This document shows positions 1-6,641 of a stretch of 8,720 nt of DNA, piece after piece. This DNA comes from Propionivibrio sp. (GTDB taxonomy: Bacteria > Pseudomonadota > Gammaproteobacteria > Burkholderiales > Rhodocyclaceae), in assembly GCA_017990155.1 (NCBI GenBank), contig JAGNOM010000100.1:1-8720 (forward strand), given 5' to 3'. Position numbers and translations under genes: made by a program. How positions within the stretch are numbered: the first letter of the stretch is position 1; each line of letters starts with the position of its first letter. The notes beneath the pieces were generated by a model. That model made no database searches. It saw only the letters and a program-made list of their open reading frames with translations, and was not told the origin of the DNA.

Positions 1-1040
1 ACCTCTCCGGCTGGCAGGTTGCCGCAGACAACAACAGCTACGCGTCGATGTACCCGGATCAGTCCTTGTACCCGGTCGATTCCGTACCGAAGGTCGTCGA
101 GCGCATCAACAACTCGTTCCGGCGCGCTGATGAAATCCAGTGGTCAAAGAACATCGAACCCGGCCACAAGGACTACGTCGACTACTTCGCACCGATCGTC
201 GCAGATGCCGAGGCGGGCTTTGGCGGCGTGCTCAACGCCTTCGAGCTGATGAAGGCGATGATTCGCTCGGGCGCCGGTGGCGTACATTTCGAGGACCAGC
301 TAGCGTCAGTGAAGAAATGCGGACATATGGGCGGAAAGGTGCTGGTACCGACTCAGGAAGCCGTGCAGAAGCTGATCGCGGCGCGTTTTGCGGCAGACGT
401 CTGCGACGTTCCGACGCTCGTCATCGCGCGAACCGACGCCGAGGCAGCCGATCTCCTGACCTCCAATCACGATGAAAACGACAAGCCGTTCATCACCGGC
501 GAGCGGACCAGCGAAGGCTTTTACAAGACTCGACCGGGGCTTGAACAATCGATTTCGCGCGCCGTCGCCTACGCCGCGTACGCCGACCTCGTCTGGTGCG
601 AAACCGGCAAACCGGACCTCGACTTTGCACGCAAGTTTGCCGAGGGCGTACACGCCAAGTACCCAGACAAGCTACTGGCCTATAACTGTTCCCCGTCGTT
701 CAACTGGAAGAAGAATCTCGACGACGCGACGATCGCCAAGTTCCAGCGCGAGTTAGGCGCGATGGGCTACAAGTACCAGTTCATCACCCTCGCCGGCATC
801 CACAACATGTGGTACCACATGTTCGACCTGGCGCAGGACTACGTGGCGCGCGGCATGACGGCGTATGTCGAGAAGGTGCAGGAACCCGAATTCGCGGCAC
901 GAGATCGCGGCTACACCTTCGTCTCGCACCAGCAGGAAGTCGGTACTGGTTATTTCGACGATGTCACGACGGTCATCCAGGGCGGCGCGTCGTCGGTGAC
1001 GGCGCTCACCGGATCGACCGAAGAAGAGCAGTTCCACTGA
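1..1040 (+). CDS. aceA: Isocitrate lyase, 5' end cut by window
   Basis: Isocitrate lyase cleaves isocitrate to glyoxylate and succinate in the cytoplasm, the first step of the glyoxylate shunt. The open frame runs in from the left edge (first complete codon at position 3, reading LSGWQVAADNN), so the ATG at 48 is internal and not the start. About 345 residues are visible; against the roughly 434 residues of the E. coli enzyme, close to 90 N-terminal residues lie outside. Family signatures are clear: the catalytic loop KKCGHMGGK with the active-site cysteine codon at 318-320, MYPDQSLYPVDSVP upstream, GGVHFEDQ, the NCSPSFNWKKNLDD segment that supplies active-site serines, and HNMWYHMFDLA near the C terminus. 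The gene ends at a TGA at 1038-1040 and a hairpin follows 45 bases later, so it looks like the end of its transcript. Methylisocitrate lyase is unlikely, because the long ICL-type insertions and C-terminal region are present. Confidence 0.97.
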   Translation, partial: LSGWQVAADNNSYASMYPDQSLYPVDSVPKVVERINNSFRRADEIQWSKNIEPGHKDYVDYFAPIVADAEAGFGGVLNAFELMKAMIRSGAGGVHFEDQLASVKKCGHMGGKVLVPTQEAVQKLIAARFAADVCDVPTLVIARTDAEAADLLTSNHDENDKPFITGERTSEGFYKTRPGLEQSISRAVAYAAYADLVWCETGKPDLDFARKFAEGVHAKYPDKLLAYNCSPSFNWKKNLDDATIAKFQRELGAMGYKYQFITLAGIHNMWYHMFDLAQDYVARGMTAYVEKVQEPEFAARDRGYTFVSHQQEVGTGYFDDVTTVIQGGASSVTALTGSTEEEQFH

Positions 1041-1084
1041 CATCGATACTTAAGAACTGACCGGTGCGTCCCGGTCGTTACCCC

Positions 1085-1122
1085 AAGGCCTCGCGTACTT
1101 GATGTACACGAGGCCTTCTTGT
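1085..1122 (+). terminator. Hairpin terminator after aceA
   Basis: AAGGCCTCG (1085-1093) pairs perfectly with CGAGGCCTT (1109-1117). An inner GTAC/GTAC pair (1095-1098 with 1104-1107) continues the stem past one mismatch, leaving a 5-base TTGAT loop. The bases after the stem, CTTGT, are only partly T-rich, so this is an imperfect Rho-independent terminator. Its place just after the aceA stop and before the PHP gene supports the role. Confidence 0.7.
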
Positions 1123-1131
1123 ATGCGTAGC

Positions 1132-1160
1132 TCGACATTCCTCGCGGTCTGTAATAGATT
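1132..1160 (+). promoter_or_regulatory. Candidate sigma70-type promoter of the PHP gene
   Basis: TCGACA at 1132-1137 matches the -35 consensus at five of six bases, and TAGATT at 1155-1160 matches the -10 consensus at four of six, with a 17-base spacer. Transcription would start near 1167 and leave a leader of about 37 bases before the chosen ATG at 1204. A terminator lies just upstream, so a promoter is expected here. The match itself is weak enough to arise by chance. Confidence 0.35.
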
Positions 1161-1203
1161 CGCCGCGCCCCTCCCTGACATCGTTGTTCAAGAAAGCCAC
1201 ACC

Positions 1204-2028
1204 ATGCTCGGATTGATGGATCTGCATTCACACACCACGCGCTGCCGCCACGCAACCGGCGCAATGGAAGCCTACGTTGAGCGTGCCATCGCCATCGGTC
1301 TGCGCGATTTTGGCTTCTCCGACCATAGCCACTGGATGCTCTGCGCCATCAACGAGTCCTACGCCATGCAGGCCGACGAACTCGATGACTACGTCGCCGA
1401 TGTCCGTACGCTGCAGGCGCGCTATGACCGCACGGGCGACAAGCCCTTCAACCTTCGTCTTGGCATGGAGATGGACTACATTCCCAGCCGGCTGGCTATG
1501 GCGCGCGAAGTCCAGAAGCGTCACGACTGGGACTACATCATCGGCTCGGTCCATAACATCGGATTCGAGCAGTTGCAGCAACCGGAAATGTACGATCAGT
1601 GGAACATTGATGACGTCTGCGAAGTCTATTTCCATCAGGTCGGAATGATGGTTCGCGATCGATACTGCGACATCATCGGGCACCTCGACCTGCCCAAGAA
1701 GATCGGACGACGCCCGCCCGGCGGCATGCGTCGCTACGTCGAACCTTTGATTCCCGACATTCTCGCGACCGGCATCACCGTGGAAATCAACACCTCGGGG
1801 CTCGACAGCCCGGCCAAGGAGTTCATGCCCGGCTGGGAGATCGTCGAGGCGCTGGCCGAGGCCGGCGTGCCACTGACGCTGAGTTCGGATTCGCACGCGC
1901 CGCACCATGTTGGGCGGCACTTCGCGATCGCTGTGGAAGGTCTGCGGCGCATCGGCGTCAAGGAAGTGATGCGCTTTGAAAAGCGGCAGAGGATTGCGGT
2001 TCCGCTGACTGAGGCCGTTCCGGCCTGA
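1204..2028 (+). CDS. PHP-domain phosphoesterase, histidinol-phosphatase (HisK/HisJ) type
   Basis: This is a predicted metal-dependent phosphoesterase of the PHP family, closest in layout to the monofunctional histidinol-phosphatase that removes phosphate from L-histidinol phosphate. At 274 residues it matches the roughly 270 residues of that family. The metal-binding motifs appear in order and intact: H8-S-H10 and H16, D40-H41 in FSDHSH, E89 in GMEMDY, H117 in GSVH, H160 in GHLDL and D229/H231 in SSDSH, followed by APHHVG. The open frame extends upstream to 1099, but that stretch overlaps the terminator and looks unlike protein. I chose ATG 1204 because MDLHSH follows within five residues and a weak purine-rich AAGAAAG lies 7 bases upstream; ATG 1216 is possible. 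No his gene is nearby, so the true substrate may differ: PHP proteins also include nucleotide and oligoribonucleotide phosphatases. It converges on the lysR gene, with 11 bases between the stops. Confidence 0.85.
   Translation: MLGLMDLHSHTTRCRHATGAMEAYVERAIAIGLRDFGFSDHSHWMLCAINESYAMQADELDDYVADVRTLQARYDRTGDKPFNLRLGMEMDYIPSRLAMAREVQKRHDWDYIIGSVHNIGFEQLQQPEMYDQWNIDDVCEVYFHQVGMMVRDRYCDIIGHLDLPKKIGRRPPGGMRRYVEPLIPDILATGITVEINTSGLDSPAKEFMPGWEIVEALAEAGVPLTLSSDSHAPHHVGRHFAIAVEGLRRIGVKEVMRFEKRQRIAVPLTEAVPA
2012..2026. terminator. Small hairpin at the PHP/lysR convergent junction
   Basis: AGGCCG (2012-2017) and CGGCCT (2021-2026) form a 6-bp GC stem with a TTC loop over the PHP stop codon. There is no T-run on either side. 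It might slow transcripts arriving from both directions, but such short GC hairpins are common in GC-rich coding DNA, so the call is weak. Confidence 0.25.
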
Positions 2029-2039
2029 CTCCCGGAAGC

Positions 2040-2954
2040 TCAGGCGCTGCCAGCCACACCACTCCAATATACCGAGTCACCAAACGCCGTCTTGAGGTGA
2101 TCGACGAACAGCCGGACGCGTAACGGCAAGTGCCTGCGCTGGGGAAAGACAGCGAAGATTCCCATCGGCGGCGCGGCGTAGTCGTCGAGCACCGACACCA
2201 GTCGCCCGTTGGCCAGATCGCCGCCAACCTCCCACATCGAGCGCCACGCCAGTCCTTTGCCAGCGAGCGCCCACTCATGCAGCACGGCGCCATCGTTGCA
2301 TTCAAAGTTGCCCGAAACCTTGATGCTCACCACCTCCCCCCCTGGCGAGTCACGCAGCAGCCAACCACGCTGCTGGCCGAGCGACAGGCAGTTGTGCTGA
2401 TGAAGGTCCGCCGGCGACTTCGGAACACCATGACTCGCGATGTAGGCCGGACTGGCGATCACCGCCCGCTGCATTTCACCCAATTTGCTGCTCACCAGGC
2501 TGGAATCGAGCATTTCGCCGATCCGCACGGCACAGTCGACGCCCTCGTTCAGCAGATCGACCAGGCGGTCGCTGAGGTCCAGCGTCACCCTCACTTCCGG
2601 ATGCGCGCGCATGTAACTCTCGACGAGCGGTACCACATGCCTGCGCCCGAAGCCGGCCGGCGCAGAAATCTTGAGGTGGCCACTGACGCGCAGACCACCG
2701 AGAGAAACGGCGGTTTCGGCATTGACAAGATCGGTCAGGATGCGCTGGCATTCTTCAAGAAATGATTGCCCCTCAAAGGTCAACGACAGGCGGCGCGTCG
2801 TGCGCAGCAATAGTTTCACACCCAGACGCGCCTCCAGCGCATCAAGCCGCCGACCGATCACTGCGGGCGTTACGCCCTCGATACGAGCCGCCGCCGAGAG
2901 GCTGCCGCGCGTCGCGGAATTGACAAAGGCCTCGATCTGTTTGAGCTGGTCCAT
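2040..2954 (-). CDS. LysR-type transcriptional regulator, divergent from aceB
   Basis: This 304-residue protein has standard LysR length and architecture. A winged helix-turn-helix fills about residues 1-60 (MDQLKQIEAFVNSATRGSLS, then AAARIEGVTPAVIGRRLDAL, then RTTRRLSLTFEG). A linker helix runs to about residue 90, and a periplasmic-binding-protein-like effector domain covers the rest. The effector domain resembles the CrgA/DmlR-like branch, with phrases such as GHLKISAPAGFGRRHV and YIASHGVPKSPADLHQHNCL. No Shine-Dalgarno sequence stands out before the ATG at 2954, but it is the only start that preserves the whole N-terminal helix. The gene is transcribed away from aceB across a 110-base region containing repeated TACTAA half-sites. 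That is the usual arrangement for a LysR protein controlling its divergent neighbour and itself. The co-inducer is unknown; glyoxylate, acetyl-CoA or another C2/C4 metabolite would fit the context but is inference. Confidence 0.93.
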   Translation of the reverse strand: MDQLKQIEAFVNSATRGSLSAAARIEGVTPAVIGRRLDALEARLGVKLLLRTTRRLSLTFEGQSFLEECQRILTDLVNAETAVSLGGLRVSGHLKISAPAGFGRRHVVPLVESYMRAHPEVRVTLDLSDRLVDLLNEGVDCAVRIGEMLDSSLVSSKLGEMQRAVIASPAYIASHGVPKSPADLHQHNCLSLGQQRGWLLRDSPGGEVVSIKVSGNFECNDGAVLHEWALAGKGLAWRSMWEVGGDLANGRLVSVLDDYAAPPMGIFAVFPQRRHLPLRVRLFVDHLKTAFGDSVYWSGVAGSA

Positions 2955-2967
2955 AGCTGCTATTTGA

Positions 2968-3006
2968 TACTAAAAGTAAAAGATCATTTTAGTACGGACG
3001 TACTAA
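2968..3006. promoter_or_regulatory. Operator-like half-site array between lysR and aceB
   Basis: Three copies of a TACTAA-type half-site sit in 39 bases. TACTAAAA (2968-2975) is mirrored by TTTTAGTA (2987-2994) across 11 bases. The second copy is also the left arm of an 8-2-8 palindrome, TTAGTACG-GA-CGTACTAA (2989-3006), whose right arm contains the third copy. The symmetry and the divergent LysR neighbour point to binding of the regulator dimer or tetramer, with sites overlapping the lysR promoter and lying just upstream of a likely aceB promoter. Who binds is inference. Confidence 0.6.
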
Positions 3007-3032
3007 TCTTTCCCAGGAGCATGAAATAGAAT
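3005..3032 (+). promoter_or_regulatory. Candidate activator-dependent promoter of aceB
   Basis: TAGAAT at 3027-3032 matches five of six bases of the -10 consensus, with no good -35 at 16-18 bases upstream. With a start near 3039, the centre of the 2989-3006 palindrome falls at about -42, a typical position for an activator that replaces a weak -35. An alternative is TTGATA (2964-2969, five of six for -35) with TTTAGT (2988-2993) at an 18-base spacer; that promoter would be overlapped by the half-sites and so repressed rather than activated. Confidence 0.4.
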
Positions 3033-3052
3033 CGTCTGACCCACTCTTCTAT

Positions 3053-3057
3053 AGGAG
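3053..3057 (+). promoter_or_regulatory. Shine-Dalgarno site of aceB
   Basis: AGGAG lies 7 bases before the ATG at 3065. It is the clearest ribosome binding site in the window and fixes the aceB start. Confidence 0.85.
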
Positions 3058-3064
3058 ACAAGAC

Positions 3065-4675
3065 ATGAACCAGCGTAGCGAACTCCAGCTTCCCGAAGGC
3101 ATGCAAATCACGGGACCGATCAAGGCGGGATACGAGACCATCCTGACGTTCGACGCGCTGGCGCTGGTCGCCAAACTGCATCGCGCGTTCAATGGTCGCC
3201 GCCAGGAATTGCTCAAGGCGCGCGTCGCGCGTCAGGCGCGTATCGACGCAGGAGAAATGCCGGACTTTCTGCCAGAAACCGCAGCCATCCGCGCTGGCGA
3301 CTGGAAGATATCACCGCTACCGAAGGCGCTTGAACGACGCCACACCGAGATCACCGGGCCGGTCGAAGCCAAGATGATCATCAACGCCTTCAATTCCGGC
3401 GCCGACTCCTACATGAGCGACTTCGAGGATTCCAACAGCCCGAAGTGGGACAACCAGATTCAGGGGCAGGTGAACATCTGCAAGGCGATTCGCCGCGAAC
3501 TCACCTACACCAACGAGGCCGGCAAGGAATACCGGCTGAACGACCAGATCGCCACCTTGCAGATTCGCCCGCGTGGCTGGCACCTGGATGAAAAGCACGT
3601 GACCGTTGACGGTCAGCGCGTTTCCGGCGGTATCTTCGATTTCGCCCTCGTTTTCTTCCACAACGCCAAGGAACAGGTGGCGCGTGGCGCCGGTCCGTTC
3701 TTCTATCTGCCGAAGATGGAATCGCATCTGGAAGCGCGTCTGTGGAACGACATCTTCATCATGGCTCAGGACCACATCGGACTGCCCCGCGGAACGATCA
3801 AGGCGACCGTGCTCGTCGAAACGATTCTCGCGACCTTCGAGATGGAAGAGATTCTCTACGAACTGCGGGAGCACTCCGCCGGCCTCAACGCCGGGCGCTG
3901 GGACTACATCTTCAGCTGCATCAAGAAGTTCAAGAAGAACAAGGACTTCTGTCTCGCGAACCGAGGCGCGATCACGATGGAGGTTCCGTTCATGCGCTCC
4001 TATGCGCTGCAGCTGGTCAAGGTCTGCCACAAGCGCGGTGCGCCGGCGATGGGTGGCATGAGCGCGCTGATCCCGATCAAGAACGATCCGGTCGCCAACG
4101 AAAAGGCGCTCGCCGGCATTCGCCACGACAAGCGCCGTGACGCCAACGATGGTTTCGACGGCGGTTGGGTAGCGCATCCGGGCCTGGTGCCGATCGCTGC
4201 CGAGGAATTCGCGGCCGTGCTCGGCGACCGCCCGAATCAATGGGAGAAACAACGTGACGAGACGTTCAGCGCCAAGGACTTCCTCAACTTCCAGCCCGAG
4301 CAGCCGATCACCGAGACCGGTCTGCGCAACAACATCAACGTGGGCATTCACTACCTCGGTAGCTGGCTTGCCGGCAACGGCTGCGTGCCGATCCACAACC
4401 TGATGGAAGACGCCGCGACGGCCGAGATTTCGCGCTCGCAGGTCTGGCAATGGGTCGTCTCGCCGAAGGGCATTCTCGACGACGGCCGCAAGGTGACGCC
4501 GGAGATGGTGCGGCAGATGATCGGGGAAGAACTGCCCAAGGTGAAAGCCACGGTCACAGCCCAGGGCGAAGACACCGCGACCTACGATCAGGCAGCGGTC
4601 ATCTTCGACAAGATGAGCCTGGCACCGGACTATCCGGAATTCCTGACCCTTCCGCTGTACGAGGCAATGGACTGA
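3065..4675 (+). CDS. aceB: Malate synthase A
   Basis: Malate synthase condenses glyoxylate with acetyl-CoA to give malate and CoA, the second step of the glyoxylate shunt, in the cytoplasm. The 536 residues match the roughly 533 of E. coli AceB and not the 720 or so of the G isoform. Family motifs run in order: GPVEAKMIINAFNSGADSYM and the following DFEDSNSP near residue 115, IRPRGWHLDEKHV with the catalytic arginine at 168 or 170, GPFFYLPKMESHLEARLWND, the magnesium ligands E252 (VLVETI) and D280 (GRWDYIFS), GGMSALIPIK, DGFDGGWVAHPGLVPIA, and the predicted general-base aspartate D449 in NLMEDAATAEISR. A strong AGGAG site supports the ATG at 3065. The upstream region is shared with the divergent LysR gene, the probable regulator. 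No aceK (isocitrate dehydrogenase kinase/phosphatase) follows; the next gene converges on this one. Confidence 0.98.
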   Translation: MNQRSELQLPEGMQITGPIKAGYETILTFDALALVAKLHRAFNGRRQELLKARVARQARIDAGEMPDFLPETAAIRAGDWKISPLPKALERRHTEITGPVEAKMIINAFNSGADSYMSDFEDSNSPKWDNQIQGQVNICKAIRRELTYTNEAGKEYRLNDQIATLQIRPRGWHLDEKHVTVDGQRVSGGIFDFALVFFHNAKEQVARGAGPFFYLPKMESHLEARLWNDIFIMAQDHIGLPRGTIKATVLVETILATFEMEEILYELREHSAGLNAGRWDYIFSCIKKFKKNKDFCLANRGAITMEVPFMRSYALQLVKVCHKRGAPAMGGMSALIPIKNDPVANEKALAGIRHDKRRDANDGFDGGWVAHPGLVPIAAEEFAAVLGDRPNQWEKQRDETFSAKDFLNFQPEQPITETGLRNNINVGIHYLGSWLAGNGCVPIHNLMEDAATAEISRSQVWQWVVSPKGILDDGRKVTPEMVRQMIGEELPKVKATVTAQGEDTATYDQAAVIFDKMSLAPDYPEFLTLPLYEAMD

Positions 4676-4687
4676 CCCACCCACGAC

Positions 4688-4711
4688 GCATGGCGGCTCA
4701 CACCGCCATGC
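4688..4711. terminator. Hairpin between convergent aceB and kup
   Basis: GCATGGCGG (4688-4696) and CCGCCATGC (4703-4711) form a perfect 9-bp GC-rich stem with a CTCACA loop. It is centred in the 45 bases between the two stop codons, so it could end transcription from both sides. Neither flank has a T-run, so it is not a classic intrinsic terminator; it may instead block RNA decay or work with Rho. Confidence 0.55.
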
Positions 4712-4720
4712 CGTCCAAAT

Positions 4721-6616
4721 CTACAACACCACCTGCGTTCCGAGCTCGACCACCCGATTGCTCGGAATCTTGTAGAAGCTGGTCGCACTGCTGGCGTTGC
4801 GGAACATGAAGACAAACAGCTTCTCGCGCCAGAAGACCATCTCGGAACCTCGCTTCGGCACCAGCGTTGCACGGCCGAGGAAGAAGGACGTTTCCATCAT
4901 GTCGATGACCAGCCCTTGTTTTTGGCACAGGGCCAGTGCCGCCGGGACGTCCATCTCATCCTTGAAACCATACTGGATGTTAACCCGATAGAAGTCGCCC
5001 TTCAGGGCGTGAATTTCAACGCGATCGATCTCCGGCACATACGGAACGTCAAATACCTCGACAGAAACGACGAACACGCGCTCGTGCAACACTTTGTTGT
5101 GCATCAGGTTATGCAGCATCGCGTTTGGTACGCGCTCGTTGTTCGAGGTCATGAACACGGCGTTGCCGGGTACGCGCGACGGCATTGAGACAAGCAGCGC
5201 GCCGATGAAGGAGTCCAGCTCGATTGCATCGCCGCTGGTGCGCGCGGTCAGCATCTGCCCGCCGCGCTTCCACGTGCTCATCAGCAGGAAGACGAACGCA
5301 CCGGCGGCGAGCGGGAACCAGCCACCATCGGGAATTTTCAGAACGTTGGCGAAGAAGAAGGTCAACTCGACGGTCAGGAACAGCGCGAACAGCGCCATCG
5401 CACGTGGCCATCCCCAGCCCCAGCTTTTCGCCGCGACGATCGTCGCCAGAATCGAAGTAATGACCATGTCGCCGGTCACCGCGATGCCGTAAGCCGCCGC
5501 GAGATTGTTCGTGGACTTGAAACCGAGCACAAGTATGACGACGGCAACGAACAGCCCCCAGTTCACACCCGGCAGGTAAACCTGCCCCTGCTCCTTCTCC
5601 GACGTGTACTGCACCTCGAAGCGGGGAAGAAAACCGAGCTGCATCGCCTGCCGCGACACCGAGTAGGCGCCAGAAATCACCGCTTGCGAGGCAATCACCG
5701 TTGCCAATGTCGCCAGCGCGACAAGCGGCAGCAGCAACCAGTCGGGTGCCATGTGGTAGAACGGATTGTCGACGACCGATGGATCGGCGAGCAGCAGCGC
5801 ACCTTGGCCAAAGTAGTTGAGGACCAGCGCCGGCAAGACGAAGCCGAACCAGGCCTGGCGGATCGGCCGGCTGCCAAAGTGGCCCATGTCGGCGTAGAGC
5901 GCTTCCGCACCGGTCACCGCAAGAACTACAGCGCCCATGGCGACGATGGCGACGCCACGGTTCTCGATCAGGAAACGGATCGCGTAGACCGGATTGACCG
6001 CCCGGAACACGTCGGGGCTGGCCGCGATGTTGTAAATCCCCATGAGCGCCAACGTCGAAAACCAGACCATCATGACCGGGCCGAACAGGGCGCCGACCGA
6101 CGCCGTTCCGCGGCGCTGAAAGTAGAACAGGACAAAGAGCACCACCAGCGTCAGCGGGATCACGAAGGGCTGGAAGGCTGGTGTCGCCACAGTCAGGCCC
6201 TCCAGCGCGGAAAGCACTGAAATGGCCGGCGTCACCATGCCGTCGCCGTAGAACATGCCTGCGCCCAGCAGGCCGGCGAACATGATCATCCGTTGCTGCT
6301 TCTTGTTGCCCTTGGCACTGTGCAGCGCCAGCGCAATCAGCGCCATGATGCCGCCCTCACCGCGGTTGTCGGCACGCATGATGAAGACGACGTACTTGAT
6401 CGAGACAACGACGATCAGCGACCAAAGGATCAGCGAGAGAATCCCGAGGATGTTCTCCGGCACGAGCGGGATCGGGTGAATCCCGGCGAAGACCTCCTTC
6501 ATCGTGTAGAGCGGGCTGGTACCGATATCGCCGTACACCACGCCCAGCGCCGCCAGCGCCAGTGCTGCTTGCTGCTTTTTGCTTTTGTCCACGTTGCCGT
6601 GTATTGAACTGCTCAC
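4721..6616 (-). CDS. kup: Kup-family potassium uptake protein
   Basis: This is a KUP/HAK/KT family inner-membrane protein that takes up K+, probably by symport with protons. Numbering from the GTG at 6616 (631 residues; E. coli Kup has 622), the family signature GVVYGDIGTSPLY is at 25-37 and RADNRGEGG follows near 81-89. About a dozen hydrophobic membrane segments fill roughly the first 450 residues, and a soluble cytoplasmic tail of about 180 residues ends in ELGTQVVL. No ATG start is available. One GTG lies at 6637 (638 residues) without a convincing ribosome site. The GTG at 6616 has GGAAAGG 8 bases upstream, so I prefer it. Either start lies within 4-25 bases of the upstream HDOD gene's stop at 6642, so the two are probably co-transcribed. 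The gene converges on aceB at a shared hairpin. Function is secure from family motifs; the start is not. Confidence 0.95.
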   Translation of the reverse strand: MSSSIHGNVDKSKKQQAALALAALGVVYGDIGTSPLYTMKEVFAGIHPIPLVPENILGILSLILWSLIVVVSIKYVVFIMRADNRGEGGIMALIALALHSAKGNKKQQRMIMFAGLLGAGMFYGDGMVTPAISVLSALEGLTVATPAFQPFVIPLTLVVLFVLFYFQRRGTASVGALFGPVMMVWFSTLALMGIYNIAASPDVFRAVNPVYAIRFLIENRGVAIVAMGAVVLAVTGAEALYADMGHFGSRPIRQAWFGFVLPALVLNYFGQGALLLADPSVVDNPFYHMAPDWLLLPLVALATLATVIASQAVISGAYSVSRQAMQLGFLPRFEVQYTSEKEQGQVYLPGVNWGLFVAVVILVLGFKSTNNLAAAYGIAVTGDMVITSILATIVAAKSWGWGWPRAMALFALFLTVELTFFFANVLKIPDGGWFPLAAGAFVFLLMSTWKRGGQMLTARTSGDAIELDSFIGALLVSMPSRVPGNAVFMTSNNERVPNAMLHNLMHNKVLHERVFVVSVEVFDVPYVPEIDRVEIHALKGDFYRVNIQYGFKDEMDVPAALALCQKQGLVIDMMETSFFLGRATLVPKRGSEMVFWREKLFVFMFRNASSATSFYKIPSNRVVELGTQVVL

Positions 6617-6641
6617 CGTTACAACCTTTCCATCCACCGCT

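Noticed and set aside
48..1040. aceA starting at the ATG at position 48
   Set aside because: The frame is open to the left edge and encodes conserved isocitrate lyase sequence (LSGWQVAAD) before this ATG, so the gene is cut by the window and not short.
1099..1203. An N-terminal extension of the PHP protein from the ATG at 1099
   Set aside because: It overlaps the terminator hairpin and a candidate promoter, adds 35 residues with no family resemblance before the usual MDLHSH opening, and has no ribosome site.
1228..2067. A 279-codon minus-strand open frame opposite the PHP gene
   Set aside because: The PHP gene in this region has complete metal-binding motifs; the reverse frame has none and is a codon-bias shadow.
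3317..4684. A 455-codon open frame on the minus strand, opposite aceB
   Set aside because: It lies entirely within the antisense of a strongly supported malate synthase gene. Its protein is rich in Arg, Val, Asp and His, as expected from reading GC-rich codons backwards, and shows no family motif.
5684..6220. A 178-codon plus-strand open frame opposite kup
   Set aside because: Kup membrane segments and signatures explain the opposite strand. This frame is rich in Arg, Asp, His and Gln with no recognisable domain.
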